The notes under the pieces are model-generated. The model was given only the letters and a program-made list of their open reading frames with translations. It ran no database searches and was not told where the DNA came from. This document shows, one piece after another, positions 55,001 to 60,343 of a stretch of 64,000 nt of DNA. The first letter of the stretch is position 1. The number at the start of each line of letters is the position of its first letter. The position numbers were made by a program, and so were the translations under genes. Origin of the DNA: Diplonema papillatum (lineage: Eukaryota > Euglenozoa > Diplonemea > Diplonemida > Diplonemidae); the NCBI GenBank assembly GCA_030068145.1, contig JAPJBO010000113.1, positions 124,001 through 188,000 on the forward strand. Direction: 5' to 3'.

Positions 55001-58000
55001 TTGGAAAACCCTAATACTCTCCCGGGAAATACTTTCGGAAAGGGGGACTATGGACCTACGGAAGTGGCTGGTGGTACCACGTGGGTTGTTGCCACCTCCC
55101 GTCAAAAAGTTCTAGACTTGGCTTCTGGGAGGAGCACCCTGGATCCAGCAGCGGCTGTGCAGCGCATCAACATATCAAAGAGGAACACTTCTTCCTTCGT
55201 CGTACTCTCGCGTTCCCAGCATGTTGCACAAGCGTACGCCATGCCCCAACTGTGTTGTGCGCCAAGACAGCAGCGAACACACACAGAGAAGGATGCATAG
55301 ACCGGGACCTGTCAGACGTTCATCAAAGGCACGACTCCGCAAGCCTCATGTCCACCACCAGCCCCAGGGGTACCCCCTGGGTACCGAGTAGGGACGGCGA
55401 GCGATTCTAGCATCATAAAGAAAGCCGGATATTGGCTTTGGGGAGGCGGGTTATCTTCCGCGTGCGTTGCGTTCCAGGGGAGGAGGACGGTGTGCGCGAA
55501 GGTTACAGCCGTCCTGGATGTGCGGGGTGGGGTGGGTGGGAAATCTGCTAAGTACCCAAAACCCCTGCAAAAATGTTGGCCGGAAACAAACCTGGCGGTT
55601 TTGCCCGGTTTTTGGGGGGGCGCCAGGTTTATTTCCGGCCAACATTTTTAGAAATACGGTATTAAGAGAATGCAAAAAATAGAAAAATGTAAATATTAAG
55701 CGAGGGGGGGGTTTAGGTCTATCAGAAGGGGAGGGCCGGAGACCACTCATGTCAACCCGGCCGGCCGACCGCCGATAGCGGTTAGAGGAGTCTATCAGCG
55801 GTCAATGAGGGAAAAGTACATTCGACCCTTGGTAGTGTCGCCAGTTCCGGAAAGCGACCGAGCCCGAACCCCCCGGACAAGAAATGCGTGGTGGTGTCGT
55901 TCTCTGCCGGCGCTTTGCACGGAATTAGCTGGCATTAAATTCCCATTAAAATGGAAAAGAGGCTGATCAATGGTTTCTCAAAGGCCGCGGTTTGGTGGTG
56001 TTTTGTGAACCAGCACACTCTCTCTGCCACCGCTTTGCTTTGCTGGCGCTGTGAAGAGGACGGCTGAAGCGCCGCTCCTCCTGGCTGGTGTGGACTATTT
56101 TCTGTTGTCTCAGTGCACTCAGAGACCCGTCGGCACCTGTTTGCACCGCCGTGCTTACAGGAACATTTTAGCGTTATTTTCAGCAACAACGCGCCGAAGG
56201 CGCGACGGAAAAAAACTGCCACTCGCTCTTGATAGCCATTGGAAAATGCCTAATAATAGGAACGTTTTATCACCAATAATTTTTACTTTGACGGGAAAAT
56301 TTGGGCAAAAATACTGGGGTTCGGTATTCTTCACTTTTACTTCTCCGAGTCTTCTCGATAAGGCGACCAAACACGAGAACAGGAGGCAGTATAACTGATC
56401 CGGAGGAAAGGTGGCTCGAAAAACAAGCTAACGTCCAACAAGTCTGAACCGGCCAACAAGAAGAGAAGGGTGACTATGAGCCAGGCAATGGAGGAAGTGC
56501 AGACCAGCAGCGAACCGACCAGTGAAGCACCAATTATCCCGTCTCGGTTGACGTGGCCGGAACCACCAACGACCAACAACCAAAGTACCCACCGATCCTC
56601 TTACCTCGTGTAACCACCACTCTTACGACACTCAGAGCACAAAGGATATCTTCCCATAACGACGAAGGTCGCCCGGAGACATTAAACCCCCGGAGTTTCA
56701 AGCGAACTTTCGCTCTAAAAATACTAGATATCCTGAGTATTTTTCAGTTGAAAACAGCCACGCGGACCCCAGGCTGACCCTACACGGAATCACACGGCTT
56801 CCGTGTGAGTCCGTGTAGGAGTGATTCTATTCCGTGTGAGTCCGACGGAGTCCGTCGGCATGCAATGTATGATGCGCGCTGTATTTATTAGTAACGCGCT
56901 ATTTCATAATACGAGTTATTTAACATTATGCGAGGGGGGGTTTTTCTACTACTACGGCCAGTAGTAGCATGACGGAATTTGGAATGGGAAGTTAATGCCC
57001 TGCCAAATCTGGAAAAGGCGGGGGAAAGCGGGGGAAAAGCGGGGAAAGCAGGCAAAAAGCGGGGAACTCAATACTCACAGCCAAACACTGTGTGATGTCG
57101 CCGTTGATGAGGAGTTTTGCCTGAGCGAGAGCTCCTTCGGGGTCAGCCGCTGGCGGCGCTTGTTCCCTGAGATCGTACTCAGGGTTGAAACCCCCGAGTC
57201 GACCCCAGTTACAACTGGGCGTGTATTCAACATGCCCGGTCCGCAGCTGCGGAAGTCGCAGCCGAAGTCGCGGTTTCATAGCCGTCACTGTTACTGTCCT
57301 GCCAGCCGAAGAAACGACTTTCGGGGCCGCCTTCGAGGCAACCTTCGGGGCGACCGCCCTCTTCGGGGCGACCTTCTTGGCCACGGGGGAAAGGTTGCGC
57401 GTGCGCATCGCCGACCCCCCCAAGTTCGGGAAAAGGGGTCATGTCCAATTTAGGGGGTCCGGCCCGTCCGAACCAATGTCTCCGGCACCGCGCTTGGTCT
57501 GTGCAGGCATCTCCCTTTTTTTCTCGCGTCTGCAGTTTGCTTCAACGCCGATGGCCCGGGCCTATTTCGTATACGGAAGCATGCCTGAAATACGACCCTC
57601 GGACATCCGAGCCTCGTCGACAGGTGCGGACGACCTGTTTGCCCATATTCGTCCAGAATTGTGCTGTCTGATCCCCCGCTTTTCCCCCGCTTTTTCCCCC
57701 GCTTTTTTTTAAGGCGGGGTACAAGTATGAGGTGCGTAGCAGCAATGTGTCCTGACGCTTCTGGGTTCCTCGTAGTCTCACGGGGACTTCGAAAGCATCT
57801 GCTAGGCTTGACGAACGTAAAGGGCGCCTGTTCTTCAGGAGATATCTTCTATTCATCTGCCACCTAGGGCCGTTTGTGACCTACGACATTATACATGATG
57901 ATGATTTTGACCATTTCGCCAAGTCCAAATGCATACTTCATGCGCGCCTCACCACCGAGTCCAAACTGCTTCCGCGTCGCAGAGTACATCTTAAACTGAA

Positions 58001-59531
58001 CATCGCAGCTGTCATTCTTGAACATGTGAATCATTTTTGCAACAAGATTCTGATCCTCCTCGAGGTCTTCGTCCTTCACATCATCGTCTCCTTCGATCGT
58101 GACGACCAGCGGCTTGATGAATTCGAAGAATTTCGCAACATGTTCGACGGTGTTCAGAGGCTCACCAGACTTGAGAGCAGCAGTGCACAGGTCACGAGCA
58201 ACTTCACGCCGAGATCCACTTTCGAGAACGACAAGAAGAATGGGCCACCCATCAAGATCCAGAACGCTGGACATCGAGCCATAATGCTCAACAGGTCGCG
58301 TCAACATCTGCTTAACGAGGGAAACAGTCTTCGCGTCCAGTTGCATCGATCCCAAGTGCTTCGCGGTGGCTGCGAACATGTCATTTACGCGGTCATAACG
58401 ATCAGGGTATGCTTGCAGCACTAGTTTCAGAAGCGACAGCATCACGAGAGCATACCGCTCCTGGTCAAGTGCGTCTGGCTTTTGCTCTACCAGCTCGGTG
58501 ATCGACGTTTGGAAGCAGTCGAACATGCCAGCCAGTGCGTTTCGCTCCCATTTTCGCCGCTTCTCGCCAGATTCCTTCACCTGCACAGCATATCTTCCCA
58601 ATCTGTCCATCAAGGAGGTCAGTATCGCTTGCAAATTGATGGTCGGCATCAGTTGTGTGCAGAACATCTGTAGCATCTCTTCAATTTTCGCGAGATGGAA
58701 CTCATCGGGGAAGACTTGGATCATTACTTCTGTAAGATACTGTTGTGCGATAGTGTCCTTCGAATTGGCTATCACCTCTATGACACGGGGCATGACATTC
58801 TCGACGTACATCTCGAGGTCTATTCCGTCCAGCTGACCCAACCGAGTAAGGTTGAAGCCGATGAGCAGGCGAAGAGCCTCTCGTTCCTTTGCGCGGCGTT
58901 CTGGGTCTGCGACAATTTGCTTTTGCTCCATGCGCACCCACAGCCATACCATTTCCTTGAAGTTTTGCAAAACAAACTCGACCGAATCTTGCACGGTTCC
59001 GCCTTCACCTTCGTACTTGTTATCTTTGTCCGGCAGCTTGTCCTTCGTCATACTCGAGAGGTAATGGCGTAGAAACAGCCCTCGTGTTGGGTGCTGAACA
59101 CCTTTACACATCTCGACGAGGTCCTTCAAGATATCCTTCGCCGGTGCCTCTTGCGACTTTATATACACCGCCCCTACTGTTATCAAGAGATACAGACGGG
59201 GCACAATGTTCCCAGCGTGCTGAACGACTTCGTACAACTCCTCAACTTTTCTGCCGTGAACCATGACCTCTTCCGTGAAGAAACTCTCGAGAGCTACCAT
59301 CTCGGTACAGACGGCCATGTACAACTCGTAGTAGTTTTGCGGCGATAGGGCGGAGGTTCGCAGTTCGCCGAGCATGAGAGACGAATACTTCAGTACTTCT
59401 TGGAGATTTCTCTTGTCAGCCGACATTGCCTGCGACATTGAAGCCGAGTGCTGCTGCACCATCTTCTGAGCCTCGCCAAGCCATTTCTCCTGCTGCTCCT
59501 CGACGGTCAGCACGGGGGCTTCAATCGACAT
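31933..59531 (-). CDS. VPS35: VPS35, retromer subunit (whole split gene)
   Basis: Assembled from four exons (59531-57937, 51753-51606, 38299-37970, 32282-32013) giving 781 residues, against about 790-800 in animals and plants. The last codon is followed either by a 77-bp intron ending TCTGCAG just before a TGA (31935-31933), or by read-through into about 82 more codons ending near 31764. VPS35 is the alpha-solenoid scaffold of retromer, the cytosolic coat that recycles cargo from endosomes to the Golgi or plasma membrane with VPS26 and VPS29. Introns of 6,183, 13,306 and 5,687 bp make up over 90% of the gene and are packed with transposons, several on the same strand. All four junctions join in frame and restore family-conserved sequence. 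It is probably functional despite the load; no stop or frameshift is seen in any exon. Confidence 0.85.
32013..32282 (-). CDS. VPS35: VPS35 exon 4 (90 codons)
   Basis: After the acceptor CATGGCAG the exon reads VLDYFKRSLKIVDACTDAQR then LFVDILNRYLYFFANHNEYI, the last conserved helices of VPS35. It ends at GCCAATGAC/GTATGT. Reading continues open for 82 codons into non-conserved sequence, so the exact C-terminus is uncertain. The splice version ends at a TGA immediately after the intron. Confidence 0.85.
32690..33290 (+). pseudogene. Decayed coding repeat with Cys/His-rich end, copy 1
   Basis: 32900-33130 matches, in reverse, 63960-63740 at DNA level (GAGATGRGGCCRATYTTCCG-type start, then TTCACGGCGAGGCGTGGGGC). 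Translations of both share ERAVRWTIFDDATEKRRG-like sequence and a downstream region rich in Cys and His (HVCHQHQKVKCCVCKRRGK here). No frame stays open throughout. Before it, 32710-32860 is a three-unit repeat around GAGAACACTCCGCAAGAAGC. It is likely a transposon protein of unknown class. It lies in VPS35 intron 3? No: it lies just upstream of exon 4, inside intron 3. Confidence 0.4.
33300..34029. other. No supported gene (VPS35 intron 3)
   Basis: Open frames on both strands (for example 33434-33868 minus) have no recognisable domain. The interval ends at the 28S fragment. Confidence 0.3.
34030..34178 (-). pseudogene. 28S rRNA fragment fused to a LINE 3' end
   Basis: Minus strand: CGCTTCATGTTCAAGGGATG, GCCGGAGGTGACAGAAAAAT, TACCACAGGGATAACTGGC, GCAGCCAAGCGTTCATAGCG, CTTTTTGATCCTTCGATGTC and CAAGCAGAATTGTCTAAGG. 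About 149 nt of domain V, well preserved, in the same orientation as the LINE directly upstream. The independent 28S copy at 3.6 kb shows that normal rRNA has GGTCT before CGCTTCATG; here LINE sequence replaces it. Confidence 0.9.
34158..35975 (-). pseudogene. 5'-truncated LINE (endonuclease remnant and RT)
   Basis: Same family as 47668-50993. From the 5' side: an endonuclease piece with VPVVVAGDFNAEPSSSAAMS (35,8xx), a linker with AAYRGRGETRKPERVR (matching AAYRGRGERRRLSTQR of the other copy), then reverse transcriptase HGFTPKYGTVDVVFEI and ALDVAKCFDKVPRDIMLKLV, a deletion through most of the palm, then DRFCANTGMSIGVPKTYAF, and a C-terminal segment with VTYGSEFALPTVRGLGRF. Several frameshifts. 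The last reading frame ends inside 28S sequence (stop at 34160-34158). It lies in VPS35 intron 3, same strand. Confidence 0.75.
36001..36693 (-). pseudogene. Stand-alone tyrosine recombinase
   Basis: About 230 codons open on the minus strand. The N-terminal half is helical (SLESVHRRMLQFKWNWEAQS), and the C-terminal half has the HxxR signature CHSIRRGALFRLLQK followed by QVSRHSCLDALVRYLP, where the second His and a Tyr would be the remaining catalytic residues. The first catalytic Arg is not evident. The start overlaps the stop of an upstream ORF (37109-36690) rich in basic residues, possibly its first protein. Relatives include Cryptons and DIRS-type integrases. It differs from the recombinase at 45.5-46.4 kb. 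It could be intact or decayed. Confidence 0.55.
37110..37969. other. No supported gene (VPS35 intron 3, 5' part)
   Basis: A plus-strand frame at 37399-37806 contains a gene-like stretch (KGTYMDNYYTSIPLMLNYTL, then KKRGRPYQVDNVVAEGG) suggestive of a piggyBac-type transposase, where DNYYTS is a known catalytic-core motif. It is followed by no other domain. If correct it is a fragment. Confidence 0.4.
37560..37806 (+). pseudogene. PiggyBac-like (DDE_Tnp_1_7) transposase fragment
   Basis: About 80 codons on the plus strand. TYMDNYYTSIPLMLNYTLGF resembles the core of piggyBac-family transposases, where an Asp in D-N-[FY]-[YF]-[TS]-S is catalytic; the following GTVRRNWNEIPLF resembles their typical GTxRxNRxxxP segment. 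The rest of the protein is missing on both sides. It lies antisense in VPS35 intron 3. Confidence 0.6.
37970..38299 (-). CDS. VPS35: VPS35 exon 3 (110 codons)
   Basis: Begins after CACTCATCAG with FPKLALRIYVQAARVAD and contains the strongly conserved AFLLYEEEISDSK and LLKKPDQCRATFMCAHLF stretches. It ends at AAG/GTACGA. Phase 0 on both sides. This is part of the C-terminal solenoid that binds VPS29. Confidence 0.9.
38950..39205. repeat. 31-bp tandem repeat plus ATGCAATGATAAAAAG pair
   Basis: Three units of GGCTTTAAAAGTGGTAGAAC then TGAATT at 39029-39120, followed by two copies of GCCACATGCAATGATAAAAA. The word AGCCACATGCAATG also appears at 23461 and 23851. Confidence 0.8.
39241..40358 (-). 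pseudogene. USP-like protease plus two CCHC fingers, copy 2
   Basis: A decayed relative of 26543-27560. The 40358-39912 part encodes the middle of a USP fold: HDLEEALLQLLAAI (like the family's Asp-His-Glu box), then after frameshifts PYSITILAIQANTAQGCLDG and DYRCDKCKKTKTAETQTSI. The His box and C-terminal strand are deleted. At 39746-39241 come an acidic linker (DPTQTLELLEELRGDTPTSD) and the finger region: CPACKASTTDAGNKFKGVKG..HMLHC and CPYCNNDGRQGKRA with, in the next frame, FKSLRHHISKCK. Spacing and the FKSLRHH-x3-C tail match copy 1. It lies in VPS35 intron 2 on the same strand. Confidence 0.6.
41188..41302 (+). repeat. 114-bp direct repeat, left copy
   Basis: CGGGTCAGTGGCGCCAAAAA to TTTTTTCTCACCGA, repeated at 42204-42318 with the same orientation. 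The pair brackets the RNase H fragment like short LTRs or a local duplication. Confidence 0.9.
41653..42110 (-). pseudogene. RNase H-like fragment of a retroelement
   Basis: Minus-strand frame with NLHVWTDASDQGGAFAVLD (first catalytic Asp), RRELVTAAIGLRVAREI (Glu helix), MEAFHDNSTAE (second Asp) and VPSQNMVADMDTRS, the order of an RNase H fold in DIRS/LTR-type polyproteins. It is distinct from the RNase H of the DIRS-like element at 44 kb. No RT is attached, and it is bracketed by 114-bp direct repeats. Confidence 0.55.
42204..42318 (+). repeat. 114-bp direct repeat, right copy
   Basis: Near-identical to 41188-41302; see that entry. Confidence 0.9.
42657..43230. repeat. GTTTCC-rich block and truncated MITE
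   Basis: CCGTTTCCGTTTCCGTTTCC occurs at both 42678 and 43180, each followed by CAT and an A-rich/GGAAACG stretch, so the ~550-bp interval may be one element. Inside, 43008-43125 is a relative of the 6.2-kb MITE (CCTCAGAAGCTGGAGTTAAA, right end CTCACCGTGTA), lacking its left tip. Confidence 0.6.
43963..46485 (-). CDS. Reverse transcriptase/RNase H of the DIRS-like element
   Basis: 840 codons. The first ~320 are low-complexity and overlap the recombinase gene in another frame, so they are probably a by-product of overprinting or poorly constrained. RT from about residue 390: ERSWFHGAFTVAKKKAGVLR, GYSPAPQASQAVAESIG, and the active-site strand HIEWIDNFILG (about residue 555), where the usual xxDD is I-D-N. 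RNase H from about residue 710: VSDASMSGWAYVL, HINIKELYAAVQAVK, IEVDNTTVVAILNKG and PGSLNVADKFTR. The frame is intact to the stop at 43963. Confidence 0.75.
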   Translation of the reverse strand: MNDSPRAKSSPTAEAESGPPPEGRLPDQPRGCPGAASRDVENAGRVLQRHYLLGYDVGGDPGSAIHSAATTVGPGNLKRDGFPHVAATKNRCEGNPTRLSQPVRDILDDGRYPPAKGFSKSTALEGERAREKGTPGDETGLQEPGSWTAGEIHRVIQGGVGRPMEPRVSFCGPGTSPGRTHKGETRVFPRTSRRGEDRPYAPRSRDPHTEDGMGVPDRDQLVETTEINSPASGPKHRSLQQVAQRPSWGHQSHDSPQCTHRDRPGGWRTSGASNGEARRREEREVLYPDGDLGVDERNNPGGRNSAVGFDRPFWAPNVARSLSKLHTYDYAMRWVDHEMPRGSRATKACFEGLVDSITESWVDTDLLLRDFPALEINLKWFRNPAFLEDILSTEFKNAPGPPNTKLKQHLKRLEEIGLCEAVPRSEAERSWFHGAFTVAKKKAGVLRFILSCKGVNEAVRMSGHPVPPCHLPSYNSMLLKLMQCNFVCENDAKGFFYQFLLPTSVRKFFSFRVGSAKRRLTRLPMGYSPAPQASQAVAESIGGLAAKSSPSSVHIEWIDNFILGDIHEEKLWNTQRRLCSLCDRYGIVLGEEGRPTSEASLLGMEVNLQDKKWRLSTTWVQNVVPALQLVLRCRSPLRDFWRVAGCIMWRYHVMARPLHHVKTLLGWMSSVSAPDIAWSALCDIPDPVRSILTREVDILASNSWKRWLRPECTVRTVSDASMSGWAYVLTEKSIAHGVFPNRYTKSHINIKELYAAVQAVKRICVPGIRFRIQIEVDNTTVVAILNKGYSLISETQELLDELVELLDRNFVEAMHVPGSLNVADKFTRMAYQRRWSGSLL
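45564..46400 (-). CDS. Tyrosine recombinase of the DIRS-like element
   Basis: An open frame overlapping the 5' half of the RT ORF. Catalytic signature: SLASRFVDLERLQVGHIK (box-I Arg), SHMIRHSALTEIARVG (HxxR) and GRHVDVKNVRFYTP (second His and Tyr nucleophile). It joins cDNA circles to the genome by strand exchange. No good ATG lies at its head (the frame extends upstream through KADYLISPEAVQGLRQE), so expression by frameshift or re-initiation is likely. Confidence 0.75.
   Translation of the reverse strand, partial: PEAVQGLRQETLRTLAECYKDTTSSAMTSVVTRAQLFIQQLRQLDPEISREMGFLMWLQRKIDAKEIQPGSASQYVTYWMMADIPPLKAFRKALHLKERELERRELLETKLVSKSQVLGLLAKSTGLYKVALAAQWSLASRFVDLERLQVGHIKEKQEFFLVLLVGGKTDPTHQGQGILIPKTGWVFQTVISWWRRQRSTLLLPGLSIAAYNKWLRGHLGVTSHMIRHSALTEIARVGGEQAAQAMGRHVDVKNVRFYTPMETWESTSGTIRGAGILQ
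46482..47462 (-). CDS. gag-like protein with PHD-type zinc finger
   Basis: 326 codons. Residues 37-93 form a cysteine-rich finger (C37, C42, H53, C54, C57, C65, C72, C90, C93) ending EWVCPVC, the Trp-Cys pattern of PHD fingers, instead of a retroviral-type CCHC knuckle. The remainder is helical with a basic C-terminus (SKRRRTETLSKSGNGRK). Position (first ORF) suggests a gag/nucleic-acid-binding role. Its stop overlaps the start of the next ORF as ATGA (46485-46482), suggesting coupled translation. Confidence 0.6.
   Translation of the reverse strand: MSVLRSDFDGGSFDWSSIQTKVSVPPGIIRAEEDGACIFPMCSKSHAGEGLTHCFRCGLTAIAYCLKANLGCKSTAQGFVDRMGEDEWVCPVCTWLLQRGQKWEDDREMEGVDAVLESRPNPGSNIAGVDVDELLEQTPPGPLKALVEHLLAQTKTQEGIGEFDIRMANSWVPKVATSNQKSQMMTEVRYRYGPIEEDFKASVPAYVHETRVLFSVLDRLLPVPKDSRQVLQVAHQLLVRLEALRIRKLQGMPQQLAWESKLQLVDASEFSRTVLRNALRAVEVANEEDRRRRNTDGLKRASSEGEFSKRRRTETLSKSGNGRKSV
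47584..47700 (-). ncRNA. tRNA-derived SINE-like segment between poly-A and poly-T
   Basis: Minus strand: an A12 run that ends the LINE piece, then GCAACGTAGCCTAACGGTTA (A-box-like), GTGGTTCGATTCC (B box), then a run of more than 20 T, a Pol III terminator. The acceptor arms do not pair, so it is not a working tRNA. Its position directly at the truncated LINE end suggests a chimeric retrotransposition product. Confidence 0.55.
47668..49119 (-). CDS. LINE ORF2, endonuclease part, truncated before RT
   Basis: 483 codons. APE-type endonuclease with all key residues visible: N37 (INVTSL), E60 (LQETK), Y161, D197 and N199 (GDLNTD), D244 (RIDLVLTN) and H269 (PTHK). It nicks target DNA to prime reverse transcription. 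After a linker (AAYRGRGERRRLSTQR) the frame ends in an A-run (SLMEKKKKARGLAT) without any RT domain, whereas family member 34158-35975 has RT. The ORF starts with ATGGTGA overlapping the ORF1 stop, suggesting termination-reinitiation. Confidence 0.8.
   Translation of the reverse strand: MVSPQLYHASYASHNLTLTTSSGSGPRLPPLRVVTINVTSLLKNVLLLCGIVADVICLQETKLTSTGQKKIRMALKECAALDVWQPFFGSCCEGRKCGNDVPSQITGGSAGVAILVRKGLPACVVSPFDVVEERAYEAARFLHVRVATGSGKGALHVVSLYGHCGHSARIEREKLVEGVLWGMRRRLGAVPIVVAGDLNTDPLNSPALRFALRNGWTDCAELHAKSLSRPPEHTCYHGEPSRIDLVLTNEIASSALGNVETFEAGFPTHKAIRAELHLTAFQQLNAVFRFPRAIPGSGLTDRTDTAALKAVVAKYRLADPCPRGLEDSQRVDFLWLRISRAAEDYLLQKSKIEGNLAAYRGRGERRRLSTQRVSARPSPEGAGADTAPLKRARCLLGRMREYSAARAKWEDMSSAPCPLSLLLKGQWDKIRSFQSFILQRTDGKCALPLIPPSAKAARGLSHTISDVCQSLMEKKKKARGLAT
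49113..50993 (-). CDS. LINE ORF1 protein
   Basis: 626 codons, no interruption. N-terminal Pro/Arg-rich tandem segments (PPPPDRTRPAVASAQ repeated), a middle region starting KAVMVLDGWGVPKVESG with several regularly spaced globular blocks, and a C-terminal Cys/His-rich finger (FLCEVCCKSMQVGQARRQ..HGPCEAVVCHACW) that could be RING- or zinc-knuckle-like. By position it is the RNA-binding chaperone of the LINE. A diverged relative is at 29394-29889. It lies in VPS35 intron 2, on the same strand as the host gene. Confidence 0.7.
   Translation of the reverse strand: MAGLPRSSSTMGDVDALLDRASCLAEKGVDEKVRQQLVRMMNLVLTLMEAAHSGAPPASEAGKRGLTVTNAQPPPPDRTRPAVASAQPPPPDRTCAPPLPDRTRPEKTRSSASAEQPNPPTNNTWAQKVRDAAAAQPNTPKGSTWAEKTRRSRPKAVMVLDGWGVPKVESGVEMGSKKGGVLVAANTEDAEYAWGAALDLIGVCPGAKVAVVCTVPWAESARHLVVLSDGNHQDVWAKYYNVTPPTVSCKTVAPGQPTTQVCLFQVRAAYVHATTWETAMKAGQSVRIMAKKAAEAEGLRMDWSSVFTKVHRRQGVCEVSVRVPVEDVPKLLRSSGKAGTFWKAMSFVNGTDTLPAVWVSDCALEEARQIASRTPNTFGVIGGAKTGVFGIRTTPEHVAATESAVGKKLSKRQRRGDKYIVTTACPAEHPSDLLAACAAAEWNVEPVGSFKRRGDTVCVVIADQGPPAPVLYRLDRASISIRKYDRSIDARQKKGFTTQCQRVKINLPREFLASLQERPEPVPGQKRSRASDETTTQDKVARVDTADNMATDCRHANWQEAYENDKAFLCEVCCKSMQVGQARRQCAHGPCEAVVCHACWAKLQDAPPTPPSPAQAPAVDPADSKW
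51150..51306 (-). repeat. Rep-B, truncated reverse copy
   Basis: Reverse of the first ~157 bp of Rep-B (ACGTCCGTTCAACACGTGGT, TTTCAAGCTGGCGCTTATG), lacking the far end. It lies just outside the LINE's ORF1 start. Confidence 0.85.
51334..51500. repeat. TTTCTGCCGGG tandem array and AACTTAAACATCTT array
   Basis: Six to seven copies of the 11-13-bp unit TTTCTGCCGGG, then several copies of ATCTTAAACTTAAAC. It lies about 100 bp downstream of VPS35 exon 2 in the gene's direction. Confidence 0.9.
51606..51753 (-). CDS. VPS35: VPS35 exon 2 (148 bp)
   Basis: A small exon lost among repeats. After the acceptor ATCTACAG it reads YTLPPLIFSFLRLAVKVRKA and continues to LEVLSSK, matching the family's TLPPLVF region about residue 530. 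It ends at a GTATGC donor. It supplies exactly the segment missing between exons 1 and 3, in the right phase (one base plus 49 codons). Confidence 0.85.
52142..52510 (-). other. Unrecognised 122-codon ORF in VPS35 intron 1
   Basis: Acidic then basic protein (SDFADFDQELEELANDECVA; RRRKHKKSKLKKLRAQWR) with gene-like composition but no domain I know. It is preceded by a possible acceptor (GAATGCGCAG). It could be a small nested gene, a captured exon or chance. Confidence 0.25.
52920..53525. repeat. ~200-bp tandem repeat, three units
   Basis: Units start near 52924, 53128 and 53326 and share TTCGCGGGTCTTTA-like, GGAAACCACCAGGT, GGGAATCGATCCCC, GTAGCAGACCTTTTTC and GATCAGCTCCGATGAAGAGA. The GGAATCGATCCCCTG word resembles a tRNA T-arm. 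It lies inside VPS35 intron 1. Confidence 0.85.
54504..55661. mobile_element. 1.16-kb TA-flanked inverted-repeat element
   Basis: The ends are inverted copies of TACCGTATTTCTAAAAATG continuing TTGGCC. Near each end is a hairpin built from GGCCGGAAAYAAACCTGGCG and its complement around a G-run. TA at both tips fits a Tc1/mariner-type target, but the interior (54,620-55,560) has no recognisable transposase. Confidence 0.65.
55690..56540. other. No supported gene (VPS35 intron 1)
   Basis: No recognisable protein or repeat family apart from the Rep-F edge at its right side. Confidence 0.3.
56545..56730 (+). repeat. Rep-F dispersed repeat, copy 2
   Basis: See 1100-1297; near-identical, including CCTCGTGTAACCACCACTC and the terminal AGTTTCAAGCGAACTTTCGC. 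It is followed by a palindrome-rich block (ACACGGAATCACACGGCTTC, 56780-56860). Confidence 0.85.
57010..57716. mobile_element. 0.7-kb element with inverted G-rich end arrays
   Basis: The left end carries several GGCGGGGGAAAGCGGGGGA-type units, and the right end the complementary CCCCCGCTTTTTCCCCCGC. The arrangement mirrors the 8.5-10.8-kb element, with a different unit. Inside, a minus-strand frame holds a Lys/Ala-rich stretch (VAKKVAPKRAVAPKVASKA) and GGFNPEYDLREQAPPAAD, which could be a captured gene fragment of unknown origin. It lies next to VPS35 exon 1. Confidence 0.45.
57937..59531 (-). CDS. VPS35: VPS35 exon 1 (residues 1-531)
   Basis: ATG at 59531. Conserved hallmarks include LGELRTSALSPQNYYELYMA, the VPS26-binding PRLYLL motif at residues 111-116, KDILKDLVEMCKGVQHPTRG and the IQVFPDEFHLAKIEEML region. 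Family similarity stops at GGEARMK; the frame then reads on for about 25 codons into sequence unlike VPS35. The break coincides with a GTATGC donor (57936 down), which ends the exon in phase 2 and lets the next exon supply the third base of Lys. Confidence 0.92.
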
Positions 59532-59534
59532 GTT

Positions 59535-60340
59535 GATTCACCCTACCTAATAGATAGTTTGCACAGAGCTTGAGGCGAGCACAGAAATGTTGGCATGACC
59601 ATAACAGAACATCTATGTTAAGAGTTGAACGCATTGTCTCGCAAAACTGTACGCCGTCTAAGGCAGGATTGTAGCTAGAGGGGGTAAACCTCGGTTAGCC
59701 TGAAAGAAATAGAGAGGGGGAGACGAGCTAGAGTGCCGGACCATCTCTTCGGGGAGTATCCGGTCGTCTCACTACTACCCCGCACTACTACTGGGCGTAA
59801 GTCGTCGCGCCGAAGGCGCGGCGCGACCCGTGGCCCTTTAACAGAGGCTGTGCCAACGTTGGCACCCGGACGCCTGGGTTTGCGCCGCGGAAAACCGGTC
59901 TTGTAGTCGGTGGCGCGGCGGAGCTCCCACCCTGCTTCCGGTGTGTTCCCCGTTCGTCTGGATGCTCGCCAACGGTCTCGCATAATGGCGTTCCGTTTAT
60001 GTTGCTACAACGCTCCTTGGAAGTACTTCGAACGGTGGTAACTCGTAGTTTATCGCAACGGCGCAAGCGGACACACGGTATGCGGTAGCAGCAGCAGTGG
60101 TTGTGTGAGCGAGGCACACTCTGCACCACCCGTCGCAACTATTATTATCTCTTCCCTCCCTTTTCTAGACTGTTTCTTGTAGTAAGCAGTCGGTTTTTTG
60201 AAGTCTCCGTTTGACTTGTGAGGCGGGGGAGGGGGGGGTTTTCCTTTTGTGCTGTTAGAGCAGGTGTGTTTTCATTCCTTTACGTACTTTGTGTCGCTTT
60301 TACTTTACTGTTTACTGTCACATGTGGTTGCGCATCCGTG
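59535..60340. other. VPS35 upstream region, no gene seen
   Basis: The 5' flank of VPS35. No clear TATA box. GC-rich palindromic stretches (CGCCGAAGGCGCGGCGCG) near 59810. The promoter is presumably here but I cannot define it. Confidence 0.3.
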
Positions 60341-60343
60341 TAA

